Assembly: GCF_003148765.1 (NCBI RefSeq)
Contig: NZ_QGGV01000005.1
Coordinates: 62,001-126,000, forward strand
Length of the DNA: 64,000 nucleotides
Origin: Silicimonas algicola
Lineage (GTDB): Bacteria > Pseudomonadota > Alphaproteobacteria > Rhodobacterales > Rhodobacteraceae
Direction: 5' to 3'
The translations under genes and the position numbers were made by a program. Below are positions 36,534 to 45,166 of this stretch, one piece after another; the stretch's first letter is position 1, and the number at the start of each line of letters is the position of its first letter. The notes beneath the pieces are model-generated. The model was not told the origin of the DNA. It saw only the letters and a list, made by a program, of their open reading frames with translations, and did no database searches.

Positions 36534-37337
36534 TCAGTATCCTTCGGTGGCCGTTCCGGCGCGTCCGGTGTCGGTGAGGGTGCGGAAGCGCGTCACGGTC
36601 GCGCCGGCGGCCTCGGCAAGGAACCGCGAATCGCCTCCGACCGTCACCATGTCATAGCCCCAGCCAAGCGCTTCGGCAGCGTATTCCGCGGACCCGCAAT
36701 GGAGTGCGGCATGGATGCCGTTTGCGCGCGCGGCCTCGGCGATGCGCTGCTGGGCATCCATCACTTCGGGTTCGCGGCGGTCGAAGCCGGGTGCGAGGCG
36801 GCCGTTGCTGATCCCGATCGACAGGTCGGCGGGTCCGACGTAGAGACCGTCGAGACCGGGCGTGGCGGCGATCTCTTCGAGGTTATGCATCGCCTCGGCG
36901 GTTTCGATCATGGCGAAGGCGAGGACGGCCTCGTTCGCCGTGGTGCCATAGCCGGGATAGGCATAGGCCGCGCGGGTCGGACCATAGCTGCGCTGGCCAA
37001 GCGGCGGATAGCGCATGTAGGAGACGAATTCCTCGGCCTGCGCGCGGCTGTTGACCATCGGGCAGATGATGCCAAGCGCTCCCGCGTCGAGGAACTTCAT
37101 CACCCAGGTCGGATCGCGCCACGGCACGCGGGCGAAAACCACGGGTCCACGGCCGCGCAGCGCCTGGAGCATCGGCAGGAGCGCCGAATAGTCGAGCGCG
37201 CCGTGCTGGCCGTCGATGGTCAGCGAGTCGAAACCCTGGGAGGCCATGATCTCGGCCGTGAACGGACTGCCGATCGACAGCCACCCGTTCAGCACCGACC
37301 GACCCGCAGCCCACACGTCGTTCAATGGGTTTTTCAC
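36534..37337 (-). CDS. HpcH/HpaI family class II aldolase
   Basis: A 267-residue metal-dependent pyruvate aldolase. Motifs follow the 4-hydroxy-2-oxoheptanedioate aldolase family: FDSLTIDGQHGALDY (base His), VFARVPWRDPTWVMKFLDAGALGIICPMV, MIETAEAMHNLEEIAA (metal Glu) and GLYVGPADLSIG (metal Asp). The start is GTG 37337, with GGAGG six bases upstream; upstream residues in frame are not conserved. In an inositol/sugar cluster it may cleave a 2-keto-3-deoxy acid. Confidence 0.92.
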   Translation of the reverse strand: MKNPLNDVWAAGRSVLNGWLSIGSPFTAEIMASQGFDSLTIDGQHGALDYSALLPMLQALRGRGPVVFARVPWRDPTWVMKFLDAGALGIICPMVNSRAQAEEFVSYMRYPPLGQRSYGPTRAAYAYPGYGTTANEAVLAFAMIETAEAMHNLEEIAATPGLDGLYVGPADLSIGISNGRLAPGFDRREPEVMDAQQRIAEAARANGIHAALHCGSAEYAAEALGWGYDMVTVGGDSRFLAEAAGATVTRFRTLTDTGRAGTATEGY

Positions 37338-37470
37338 CTCATCCTCCCTGAAACGTTTTGATATCTTTTGAGGCAAAGCGCCCGTCGTCGCCGCCAGCAT
37401 CATTGCAGACATTCCGCGATGTCAATAAAGCCTCGACAGCCCGGAGGGCGTGGACAGGGAGGACACCATC
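37338..37470. promoter_or_regulatory. Divergent promoter region between the aldolase operon and iolD
   Basis: The gap contains the perfect palindrome AAACGTTT at 37351-37358 in TGAAACGTTTTGATATC, 13 bases upstream of the aldolase start. Its CG centre is of the LacI-family operator type. Both ribosome sites (GGAGG for each start) flank it. No regulator gene is present in the cluster. Confidence 0.4.
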
Positions 37471-39327
37471 ATGTCGAAGACCGTTCGCCTGACGATGGCA
37501 CAGGCCGTCGTCCGCTATCTCTGCAACCAGTTCACCGAAATCGACGGCGAGCGCGTACCGCTGTTCGCCGGCGTGTTCGCGATCTTTGGGCATGGGAATG
37601 TCACCTGTCTTTCCGAAGCGCTGGAAGCCGTGAAGGATACCCTTCCCACCTGGCGCGGACAGAACGAGCAGTCGATGGCGCTGGCTGCGATCGGGTTTGC
37701 CAAGGCGAAGCGTCGGCGGCAGCTCATGGTCGCCACTTCGTCGATCGGACCGGGCGCGCTGAACATGGTGACGGCGGCCGGTGTCGCCCATGCGAACCGT
37801 CTGCCCGTCCTTCTGATCGCGGGTGACACCTTCAACAATCGCCTGCCCGATCCGGTGCTGCAACAGGTCGAGCATTACGGCAATCCGACCACGACTGTGA
37901 ACGACGCCTTCAAGGCCGTCGTCCGCTACTGGGACCGGATCACCCATCCTGCCCAAATCATCAACTCGCTGCCTCAAGCCATCGCGACGATGCTGGACCC
38001 TGCAGATTGCGGTCCCGCCTTCATCGCGCTGCCCCAGGACACGCAGGAGCTGGCCTTCGATTACCCCGAGGTCTTTTTCGAGGAGCGCCTGTGGTCGATC
38101 CCGCGTCCGCGCGCGGACCGCGACCGCATCGTCGAGGCGGCGCAGATGCTGAAGTCGGCGAAGAAACCGCTGATCATCTCGGGCGGCGGCGTTCGCTATT
38201 CGGGTGCCGAGGAAGCGGTCGCCGCCTTCGCCGCCAAGCGCGGGATCCCCGTGGTCGAGACCGTGGCCGGAAAGGGCGGGCTGACGCATTACCACCCGGT
38301 CCATGCCGGGCCGGTCGGTATCCTCGGCTCGACCTCTGCAAACACCCTGGCGGAAGAGGCCGACGTGATCGTGGCCATCGGCACGCGTCTTCAGGACTTC
38401 ACCACGGGATCGTGGACGGCTTTCGCAAAGGATGCGCAATTCGTGTCGATCAACGTTGCACGGTGGGACGCGATGAAGCACCGCTCGCTGGCCGTTGTCG
38501 GCGATGCGCGGGAGACGGTGAACGAACTCGATGCCGCCTTGGGCGACTGGAAGATGGACGCGTCCTACATGACGCGGGCGAAGGGCCTCTTCGCCGAGTG
38601 GGACAAGCTTCTCGACGATCACCAGACGCCGACGAATGCGCCGGTGCCGACCTATGCGCAGGTCGTTGGGCTGGTGAACGCATCCGCGGGCGACGACGAC
38701 CACCTGATCGTTGCGGCTGGCGGGTTGCCGGGCGAGGTGCAGAAGGGCTGGCGGGTGAAGAACCCCAACACTTATGACCTCGAATTCGGGTTCTCGTGCA
38801 TGGGCTACGAGATTGCCGCCGGCTGGGGCAACGCGATGGCCAACGCCGGCCGGTCGACGCCCTACGTGATGCTGGGTGACGGCACCTACATGATGATGAA
38901 TTCGGACATCTATTCGTCGGTCCTGTCGGGGCACAAGATGATCGTCGTCGTCTGCGACAACGGAGGCTTCGCGGTCATCAGCCGACTGCAGGTGGCGAAG
39001 GGCACGCCGGGGTTCAACAACCTGCTGAAGGACTGCAATGTCGAGACCCCCGACGACGTCCCGCACGTCGACTGGGTGGCGCATGCCCGTTCGATGGGGG
39101 CCGAGGCGCGCCATTGCGACAGCCTCGCCGATCTCGAGGCGGCACTGGCCTGGGCCAAGACGACGGACCGCACCACGGTCATCTCGATTGCGACGGACGC
39201 CTATGCCTGGGTGCCGGGCGACGCCGACTGGGACGTGGGCGTACCCGAGGTTTCGGACCGGTCCGACGTCAGGGAAGCCCGCGCCCATCAAGAAGACATC
39301 CGCAAGAAACAGCGCGTTGGAGTGTGA
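37471..39327 (+). CDS. iolD: 3D-(3,5/4)-trihydroxycyclohexane-1,2-dione hydrolase (inositol catabolism)
   Basis: A 618-residue thiamine-diphosphate enzyme of the acetolactate-synthase fold that opens the cyclitol ring made by IolE. N-terminal domain: GVFAIFGHGNVTCLSEAL, then WRGQNEQSMALAAIGFAKA (activating Glu). C-terminal ThDP domain: GFSCMGYEIAAGWGNAMA and MLGDGTYMMMNSDIYSSV with VVVCDNGGF. The ATG at 37471 has GGGAGG upstream; an ATG-like start seven codons earlier is less likely. It is followed by iolE after four bases. The iolA, iolB, iolC and iolG genes are not in this window. Confidence 0.95.
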   Translation: MSKTVRLTMAQAVVRYLCNQFTEIDGERVPLFAGVFAIFGHGNVTCLSEALEAVKDTLPTWRGQNEQSMALAAIGFAKAKRRRQLMVATSSIGPGALNMVTAAGVAHANRLPVLLIAGDTFNNRLPDPVLQQVEHYGNPTTTVNDAFKAVVRYWDRITHPAQIINSLPQAIATMLDPADCGPAFIALPQDTQELAFDYPEVFFEERLWSIPRPRADRDRIVEAAQMLKSAKKPLIISGGGVRYSGAEEAVAAFAAKRGIPVVETVAGKGGLTHYHPVHAGPVGILGSTSANTLAEEADVIVAIGTRLQDFTTGSWTAFAKDAQFVSINVARWDAMKHRSLAVVGDARETVNELDAALGDWKMDASYMTRAKGLFAEWDKLLDDHQTPTNAPVPTYAQVVGLVNASAGDDDHLIVAAGGLPGEVQKGWRVKNPNTYDLEFGFSCMGYEIAAGWGNAMANAGRSTPYVMLGDGTYMMMNSDIYSSVLSGHKMIVVVCDNGGFAVISRLQVAKGTPGFNNLLKDCNVETPDDVPHVDWVAHARSMGAEARHCDSLADLEAALAWAKTTDRTTVISIATDAYAWVPGDADWDVGVPEVSDRSDVREARAHQEDIRKKQRVGV

Positions 39328-39331
39328 CGCC

Positions 39332-40231
39332 ATGAAAGCAAGACTCGGCATGTCCCCGATCGCATGGTGGAACGACGACCTTCCCCAGCTTTCGGACGAT
39401 GTCAGCCTCGAGGAATGCCTGCGTCAATCGCGTAGCGCCGGGTTCACCGGGATGGAACTGGGTCGCCGGTTCCCCTCCAGCCCGGACGAAATGCTTCCGA
39501 TCCTGCGGGCCGCCGACGTGACGCTCTGCGGCGGCTGGTTCTCGGGGACGCTGACCATCGAGGGGCTTGAGGAGAACAAGGACCGCATCCTGCCGATGAT
39601 CGAGCTCTTCAGCGCGGTCGATGCGCCTTGCATCGTCTACGGCGAAGTCGGGCGGTCGATCCAGGGCGATCAATCGATCCCGCTGGATCGTAAGCCCGTC
39701 CTGTCCGACCTCGAGATGGCGGACTATGCGCGCAGGGTGACGGCCTTCGGCGAATGGTGTGCAGAGCAAGGCATGCCGCTGGCCTATCACCATCACATGG
39801 GCGCCGTGGTGCAGTTCGAACCCGAGCTTGACGCCTTCATGCGCAATTCGGGTGAGGGGATCTCGCTGCTCCTCGACGCGGGCCACCTGGCCTTCGCGGG
39901 TGGCGATCCGCTGCGCGCCGTCGACAGTCACCATGCACGGATCACCCACGTCCATACGAAGGACATCCGGCGGTCGGTGACGGAAAGCCTCGACCGCTCG
40001 AAGGAAAGTTTCCTCGATGCTGTCATCAAGGGCGCCTTCACGGTCCCCGGAGATGGCTCTCTGGACTTCCAGGCCATCGTTCAAAGGCTGGCGGATTACG
40101 GTTATGAAGGCTGGTTCGTCGTCGAAGCCGAACAGGATCCCAAGAAAGCGCCGCCGCTGAAGATGGCGCAGATCGGCCATGCCGAACTGATGCGGGTCAT
40201 GACGGCGGCGGGTTACGAGGTGGTCGCTTAG
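39332..40231 (+). CDS. iolE: Myo-inosose-2 dehydratase
   Basis: A 299-residue xylose-isomerase-like TIM barrel that dehydrates 2-keto-myo-inositol. It begins ARLGMSPIAWWNDDLPQL, with metal-binding residues in YHHHMGAVVQ, LLLDAGHLAFAGGDP and THVHTKDIR, and a C-terminal GWFVVEAEQDPKKAPPLKMAQIG. Length and motifs are standard. Its product is the IolD substrate, and the two genes are adjacent. Its last bases overlap the end of a converging small membrane gene. Confidence 0.95.
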   Translation: MKARLGMSPIAWWNDDLPQLSDDVSLEECLRQSRSAGFTGMELGRRFPSSPDEMLPILRAADVTLCGGWFSGTLTIEGLEENKDRILPMIELFSAVDAPCIVYGEVGRSIQGDQSIPLDRKPVLSDLEMADYARRVTAFGEWCAEQGMPLAYHHHMGAVVQFEPELDAFMRNSGEGISLLLDAGHLAFAGGDPLRAVDSHHARITHVHTKDIRRSVTESLDRSKESFLDAVIKGAFTVPGDGSLDFQAIVQRLADYGYEGWFVVEAEQDPKKAPPLKMAQIGHAELMRVMTAAGYEVVA

Positions 40232-40404
40232 CGGCTACCTTCGGGGCGCGTCCCGTTTACGAGGGTCAGCGCCGCCATCGTCAGCGCGCCGAGAAGGGCA
40301 TAGGCCGCGAAGGCTTCCGAGCTGTCGAGGCCGCCGAACGCTGACAGGTACAGCGACCCCAGAAGGGCGGTCGGATATGTCAGGATCATTGCACCGATAG
40401 CCAT
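40228..40404 (-). CDS. Small membrane protein, unknown
   Basis: A 58-residue protein with two hydrophobic segments (AIGAMILTYPTALLGSLYLSAF and AFAAYALLGALTMAALTLV) and a short charged tail. The ATG at 40404 has GGGGGG four to five bases upstream; a start seven codons earlier is possible. It converges on iolE and is read away from a strong palindrome at 40432-40448 that could be its operator. No family recognised. Confidence 0.6.
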   Translation of the reverse strand: MAIGAMILTYPTALLGSLYLSAFGGLDSSEAFAAYALLGALTMAALTLVNGTRPEGSR

Positions 40405-40431
40405 ATCACCCCCCGGGTCTTTCACCCTCCT

Positions 40432-40448
40432 GAAGCAACTGTTGCTTC
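40432..40448. promoter_or_regulatory. Perfect operator-like palindrome
   Basis: GAAGCAACTGTTGCTTC is a perfect 8+1+8 inverted repeat, 28 bases upstream of the small membrane gene and about 60 bases past the end of the creatininase operon. The compact symmetric form is typical for a dimeric repressor site rather than a terminator: there is no T-tract, and the 1-base spacer cannot form a good hairpin loop. Confidence 0.5.
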
Positions 40449-40505
40449 TCCGCTACATGTCAGTGGGAAATGGCGCGAATGTCAAGAAAGTGTTGTCAAA
40501 GCCTA

Positions 40506-41297
40506 TCAACTGTCCGGTGAGGACGGCACGATCTCGCCGATCGGGCGGTCCCGAACCTGCCGCAGCAGCTCGATGAAGCCCCGAACCTGGTGACGACACG
40601 TGGCTGTTCCCTTTTCGGCCGTCGCAAGATGTGCCTCGCCCACCACTCCCTCGGGGTTCAGGTCCGATGCGATCCATCCATAGGACAACGGGCCTATCGG
40701 AGAGATCGCAGCCGATTCTGCCGTCGACGGGAAGTCCCGCGCCTTTTCCATGTCTACGGTGTCGGGCCGGAAGTGCAGCATGAGCGACGTTTCGCGGTCG
40801 CCGCCGTGAATGCCGAATGCGACCTCACGGGGCGAATAGAGGCCAGCGGGCGCGCCGAAACCGCCCCACTGGCATTTCACCGCCAGCATCCCGGCCCGCA
40901 CCCGCAGTTCGCGCGACAGGATCGAAACGAGATCGAGGTTCCCGCCGTGCGAGTTGACGACGACGATCTTCCGCACGCCGGTGCGGGCGACGGAGAGCCC
41001 GATCTCGGTCCAGGCGCGCAGCGCTGTTTCGGCGGTCAGTGTCAGCGTGCCGGGTGCATGGACATGCTCATTCGATTTGCCCACGGCCTGCACCGGCAGG
41101 ATTCGGATATCGAGGTCGTCGGGGCATTCTCGGCGCAACTCGTCCAGCATCCCCTCGGCGATCATGGTGTCCGTCCCTGTCGGCAGGTGGGGTCCGTGCT
41201 GCTCGATGGCGGCGGTCGGGAGAATGGCGATGACGCGCTCGGGGTCGAGGTCCGCGAACTCGGAGGCGCGATAGGCGGACCAGTCCAGCCGTCTCAT
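40506..41297 (-). CDS. Creatininase-family amidohydrolase
   Basis: A 263-residue metal-dependent amidohydrolase. Metal ligands and catalytic residues are seen in PTAAIEQHGPHLPTGTD, VVNSHGGNLDL and FGIHGGDRETS. The start at 41297 has AAGGAG nine bases upstream; an in-frame ATG at 41327 would overlap the preceding gene by four bases (ATGA) and is a real alternative, giving 273 residues. The family includes creatininase, 3-dehydro-scyllo-inosose hydrolase and peptide-modifying members, so the name does not fix the substrate. It is the last gene of an eight-gene operon with an ABC importer and an amidohydrolase. Confidence 0.88.
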   Translation of the reverse strand: MRRLDWSAYRASEFADLDPERVIAILPTAAIEQHGPHLPTGTDTMIAEGMLDELRRECPDDLDIRILPVQAVGKSNEHVHAPGTLTLTAETALRAWTEIGLSVARTGVRKIVVVNSHGGNLDLVSILSRELRVRAGMLAVKCQWGGFGAPAGLYSPREVAFGIHGGDRETSLMLHFRPDTVDMEKARDFPSTAESAAISPIGPLSYGWIASDLNPEGVVGEAHLATAEKGTATCRHQVRGFIELLRQVRDRPIGEIVPSSPDS

Positions 41298-41323
41298 GGG
41301 CGAGATCTCCTTGGGTGGGGCGG

Positions 41324-41917
41324 TCATCTGAGAAGATGCTCGAGCTTGCGCCTGACGCGGTCAAGGTGCGCGGCACGGCTGTCATCGGTTGAACTGTCCA
41401 TCAGGTAATGCGCCGCAAAGGCGATGCGGCGGCGGCGTGCGCAGAGAAAGCCGATGCCGCGCGTCAGCGTGCGCTTGCCGGGCGAGCCGACCAGAAGGGT
41501 CAGCCACCGCGACGCCCCGCAGGTCGTGAAGACGCCAAGCCGCTGGATGTGGGTAAGGTTCGGGCGGATCGTCTCTCCCTCGGCCTGTGGCATGAGGAAA
41601 GCGACGCCCGGAAGAAGGACGCGGTCGAGCCAGCCTTTCAGAACGGCCGGAAGACCATACCACCATGTCGGATAGACGAAGATCAGCGTATCGCACCACT
41701 TGATCGCCTCGACCTCTGCGGCGACGGCCGAGGTGTCGCCGGAGAGATAGGCGCCATGCTCTTCCGTCGAAAGCGCTGGAGAAAAGCCGATGGCATAGAG
41801 GTCGGACACCCTGACTTCGGCGCCATGACGGTCCAGCACCGCCAGCACCTCGTCACGGACCGCGGCGGTGAAGCTGTTCTCGCGCGGATGGCAGTAGACG
41901 AGGAGAACGCGTCTCAC
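41324..41917 (-). CDS. NAD(P)H dehydrogenase (quinone), flavodoxin-like fold (copy 1)
   Basis: A 197-residue FMN/FAD reductase of the Flavodoxin_2 family (KefF/MdaB/NQO-like). The phosphate-binding loop is VYCHPRENSFTAAVRDEVL, followed by DLYAIGFSPALS and FVYPTWWYGLPAVLKGWLDRVLLPGVAF. It is paralogous to the next gene and overlaps it and the creatininase gene by four bases at each end. It probably supplies reduced flavin or reduces a quinone-like intermediate of the pathway. Confidence 0.88.
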   Translation of the reverse strand: MRRVLLVYCHPRENSFTAAVRDEVLAVLDRHGAEVRVSDLYAIGFSPALSTEEHGAYLSGDTSAVAAEVEAIKWCDTLIFVYPTWWYGLPAVLKGWLDRVLLPGVAFLMPQAEGETIRPNLTHIQRLGVFTTCGASRWLTLLVGSPGKRTLTRGIGFLCARRRRIAFAAHYLMDSSTDDSRAAHLDRVRRKLEHLLR

Positions 41918-42504
41918 AGCGTCTCCATCTCGCGCCGGACACGGTCCAGATGCGCCGAAAGGGCAGCGGGCGTGTTGCGGTTCATGTCGTAGAGGGCGAC
42001 GTATTTCATCCGCTCGGGCCGCGTGACGTGCCAGACGGAGCGCGTGAAGTGCCTGCGCGGCGGATCCCCGGCCAGGAAGGCGCGCATCCGGGTCCCGCCA
42101 TAGGTCGTGACGGCCGCGAGCTTCTTTACATGTGTGAGGTTCGGCAGGACGCGTCCGTCCTCCAGCCGGAACGAGACGCCGGGCAGAAACACGCGGTCGA
42201 AAAAGCCTTTCAGGATGGCCGGGTAACCGAAGTTCCAGACCGGGAACGAGAAGACAAGAGCCTCGGCCGCGCGGAGGCGGTCGACATAGTTGCGCACGGG
42301 TTCAATGTTCTGAGGCACGTCGTGGTACCCGCGGCGCTCCTCGGCCGTCAGAACGGGCGAGAAGCCTTCGGCGTAGAGATCGCAGTCGTCCACGTCCCAG
42401 CCTCGGGCTCCAAGGCTTTCGACGACCGTGCGGTGCAGCGCGCCGCCGAAGCTTTCCTCGCAGGGGTGGGCGTAGACGACGAGGGCCCTCAGCCGATCCG
42501 TCAT
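41914..42504 (-). CDS. NAD(P)H dehydrogenase (quinone), flavodoxin-like fold (copy 2)
   Basis: A 196-residue paralogue of the gene downstream: VYAHPCEESFGGALHRTVVE, DLYAEGFSPVLTAEERRGYHD and FSFPVWNFGYPAILKGFFDRVFLPGVSF line up with copy 1. Two tandem copies in one operon suggest a heterodimer or two successive reductions. It overlaps the FAD-oxidase stop by four bases. Confidence 0.88.
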   Translation of the reverse strand: MTDRLRALVVYAHPCEESFGGALHRTVVESLGARGWDVDDCDLYAEGFSPVLTAEERRGYHDVPQNIEPVRNYVDRLRAAEALVFSFPVWNFGYPAILKGFFDRVFLPGVSFRLEDGRVLPNLTHVKKLAAVTTYGGTRMRAFLAGDPPRRHFTRSVWHVTRPERMKYVALYDMNRNTPAALSAHLDRVRREMETL

Positions 42505-43901
42505 TCCGCCGCCTGAAGTTTCGGATAGGCGTACATCCGGTCGTAGGACCAGTCGGGATCATCCCATGCGATCATCTTGCCCGGGTTGAGCAGGCCCTTC
42601 GGATCGGCCTCGCGCTTGAAGCGCAGCTGGCGATCGTCGACGGTCTGGCGACCGCCCTCCTCGAGCGTATAGCGGTGCGGGTTGAAGATCATGGCTCCGG
42701 CGTCCTCGTGCATCCGCACGATCTCGTCGAGGCGCTCCTCCGTCGTGAACTTCACGAGTGAAAGCCCCGCGAAGATGACGCGGCCGCCTTCGCGAAGGAC
42801 TTCGAGGTGTTGCAGGACCTCGGGGCTGAGCGCGGTCTGCATCTTTTCGATCAGAGCCTTGTGCTCCGGAAAGCCGTAGCGGACCTGGAGGTAGGTGATC
42901 GAGGGATCGACCTTCAGCGCACGCAGCGTGGTGTGGTTCCAGCCGTATTCGAAGACGGGGCCGGGGCTCCGGGGCCAGTCGTCTTCGTCGTTGCGGTAGA
43001 TGAGACGCGCTTCTGAACGTCGCCCGAGGAAGGTGAGAAATCCCTCCATCGAATGCGGCGCGATCATCAGGCCGACGAGGTTGGTATCGGGTTCGACATG
43101 AGGAGCGACGCGCTGGAAGTAATCCTTGGCGATGGGGGCTTCGAAGACGGTGCCGAGCTTCATCAGGATGCCGTCCTGATTGGCGAGGTCTTCGGCGAAG
43201 CGGACGGCGTCCATGAAGTCGTCGCAGGCGACGAACATCTCGACCCAGTCGTAGGCGGGCGCGAGGGGCATCTCGATCTCGGTGATGATTCCGTTGGTGC
43301 CGTAGGCGTGGCTGACGCGGGGCAGTTCCTCGCCCCGGAAATCGAGGACGCGCGGCTCGGCCTCCATGGTCACGACACGGAGGCGGATGATGTTGCCGAG
43401 GTCGCGCAAGGATCCCCAGGTGCAGGAGCCGACCCCGCCAGAGCCGCCCGCGATGAAGCCGCCGATAGTGGCCGTGGCCCAGGTCGATGAAAACATGCGC
43501 AGTTCCTGGCCCGAATGCGCCTTCGTCGCGGTGTCGAGGTCCTTCAGCAGGATTCCGGGTTCGCAGATGACGCGGCCAGGGCCGATCTCCTTCACCCCCG
43601 TCATGTGGCGCAGGTGCATGACGCAGCCGCCGGCCAGCGGCATGGCTTGGCCATAGTTGCCGGTGCCGGCGCCGCGCGTGGTCACGGGGACATCGTGGGC
43701 GTAGCACGTCCTCAGAACCTCTATCACCTCGGCCTCGGAGCGGGGCGAGACGACGAAGTCGGCCATGACGTGGTCGAGGCGAGCCTTCAGGACAGGGGAA
43801 TACCAGAAGAAGTCGCGGCTTTTCGCTCGGATAGCCGCCTCGGACGTGTCGAGGTCGAGGTGGGGCAGAGCAGCCTTGGCGGCGGCGACGTTCGGCTTCA
43901 T
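42501..43901 (-). CDS. FAD-binding oxidase/dehydrogenase (PCMH/VAO fold, GlcD-like)
   Basis: A 466-residue flavoenzyme. The FAD-binding PCMH domain shows VPVTTRGAGTGNYGQAMPLAGGCVM and GGFIAGGSGGVGSCTWGSL, and the C terminus ends with PKGLLNPGKMIAWDD as in D-lactate/glycolate-type oxidases. There is no iron-sulfur domain. It sits between the amidohydrolase and the two flavin reductases with ATGA overlaps. It likely oxidises a hydroxy acid or amine intermediate. Confidence 0.88.
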   Translation of the reverse strand: MKPNVAAAKAALPHLDLDTSEAAIRAKSRDFFWYSPVLKARLDHVMADFVVSPRSEAEVIEVLRTCYAHDVPVTTRGAGTGNYGQAMPLAGGCVMHLRHMTGVKEIGPGRVICEPGILLKDLDTATKAHSGQELRMFSSTWATATIGGFIAGGSGGVGSCTWGSLRDLGNIIRLRVVTMEAEPRVLDFRGEELPRVSHAYGTNGIITEIEMPLAPAYDWVEMFVACDDFMDAVRFAEDLANQDGILMKLGTVFEAPIAKDYFQRVAPHVEPDTNLVGLMIAPHSMEGFLTFLGRRSEARLIYRNDEDDWPRSPGPVFEYGWNHTTLRALKVDPSITYLQVRYGFPEHKALIEKMQTALSPEVLQHLEVLREGGRVIFAGLSLVKFTTEERLDEIVRMHEDAGAMIFNPHRYTLEEGGRQTVDDRQLRFKREADPKGLLNPGKMIAWDDPDWSYDRMYAYPKLQAAE

Positions 43902-45166
43902 TGGTCTGGGTCCATCAGGTGATCGAGCTCGGCATAGTCCGGCAGGGTGGTGTCGATCGGAACACCGCGGCGCACAATAATGCGGTCGGATTGAGGCCTG
44001 GCGAAAAGCTCGGTCCAGTTGCGGGCGCGGAAGATGATGAAGTCCGCCGTCGCGCCTTCGGCCAGCGAGGGCGGCGCGAAACCGCAGGCTTCAGCCGGGT
44101 TGCGAAGGAAGGCGTCGGGCCAGTTCATCTCGCTGTGGTCAAGATGCGCGATCCGTGTGGCCTGCCGCATCACCTCGAGCATGTCGAGGTCGCCGTAAGC
44201 ATAGAACGGGTCGCGGGTGTTGTCCGAGGCGAAGCTGACGTTGATGCCGCGAGCGAACATCTCGTGGACGAGGGTGACGCCGCGCCTCCGAGGCGTGCGA
44301 TCCGCCTGCCGGTCCTGCAGGTAGAGGTTGCACATCGGCAGGCTGACGACGTTCAACCCGGCCTTCGCGACGACGTCGAGCGTGTCGAGCGCACGCGCCT
44401 CGTCCTGAGCCGACAGGGAACAGCAGTGGCCAACGGTCACCGCTCGCGTCCAACCGATCTCGAGAACGAGATCCGCGATGGTGCGCAAGGTCTCGGACGA
44501 CGCATCGAGGGTTTCGTCGACGTGAAAGTCGACTTCGAGGTCGCGCTCGCCCGCCAAGGTGAAGAAGTCGATCAGGCGGTCCCGAAGATCCGGCACATCG
44601 TAGGTTACCATGCCCAGAACACCGCCCGCCGCGGCGACGATGTCTGCGGTGTCCGCGTAGTCGCGACCGATGTCGTCCAGGGAATCGCAGCCGATCAGGC
44701 TCGACCCCTGGAGCACGATCCGGTCAGCCCACTTGGAACGCATCTCGACGAAGACGGGCCAGGAGATTTCATCCTGGGGCGCCAGGCTGTCGATGTGGGT
44801 CCGGATCGCCCGTGTGCCGTGGGCCCAGGCGCATTTCAGGGAGAACTCCATCCGGGCTGCCACGTCCTCGGGGCTCCAGTTGGCCTGACGGTCGGCGGCG
44901 ACAGTGGAGAGAGCACCCGGGAAGGTGCCGTCCGGATTGCCGGCACGGGGCCAGATGTGGCCTTTGTCCAGATGGGTGTGCATGTCGACGAAGCAGGGCA
45001 GGATCATCGCCCGGTCCATCTCGATATCGACGCCGCCCCGGTCCGCGATGCGGCCCTGATGGATCGTGATGTCAGTCGTCGCAAGCTCGTCCGATAGGCC
45101 GATCAGGCTTCCGGGCACGGAGACATTGCGCAGCCGCACGGGGCCGTCGGTTCGCCAGCTCCTCAT
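43898..45166 (-). CDS. Amidohydrolase family protein, cytosine-deaminase-like
   Basis: A 422-residue metal-dependent hydrolase. The first metal site is FVDMHTHLDKGHIWPR, the glutamine/histidine region is VDFHVDETLDASSE and VTVGHCCSLSAQ, and the last ligand is FASDNTRDPFYAYGDLDML, all arranged as in the cytosine deaminase (CodA) branch. The start ATG at 45166 overlaps the permease stop by four bases. Likely substrate: a cyclic amide, amidine or pyrimidine-like compound brought in by the linked ABC transporter. Confidence 0.88.
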   Translation of the reverse strand: MRSWRTDGPVRLRNVSVPGSLIGLSDELATTDITIHQGRIADRGGVDIEMDRAMILPCFVDMHTHLDKGHIWPRAGNPDGTFPGALSTVAADRQANWSPEDVAARMEFSLKCAWAHGTRAIRTHIDSLAPQDEISWPVFVEMRSKWADRIVLQGSSLIGCDSLDDIGRDYADTADIVAAAGGVLGMVTYDVPDLRDRLIDFFTLAGERDLEVDFHVDETLDASSETLRTIADLVLEIGWTRAVTVGHCCSLSAQDEARALDTLDVVAKAGLNVVSLPMCNLYLQDRQADRTPRRRGVTLVHEMFARGINVSFASDNTRDPFYAYGDLDMLEVMRQATRIAHLDHSEMNWPDAFLRNPAEACGFAPPSLAEGATADFIIFRARNWTELFARPQSDRIIVRRGVPIDTTLPDYAELDHLMDPDQ

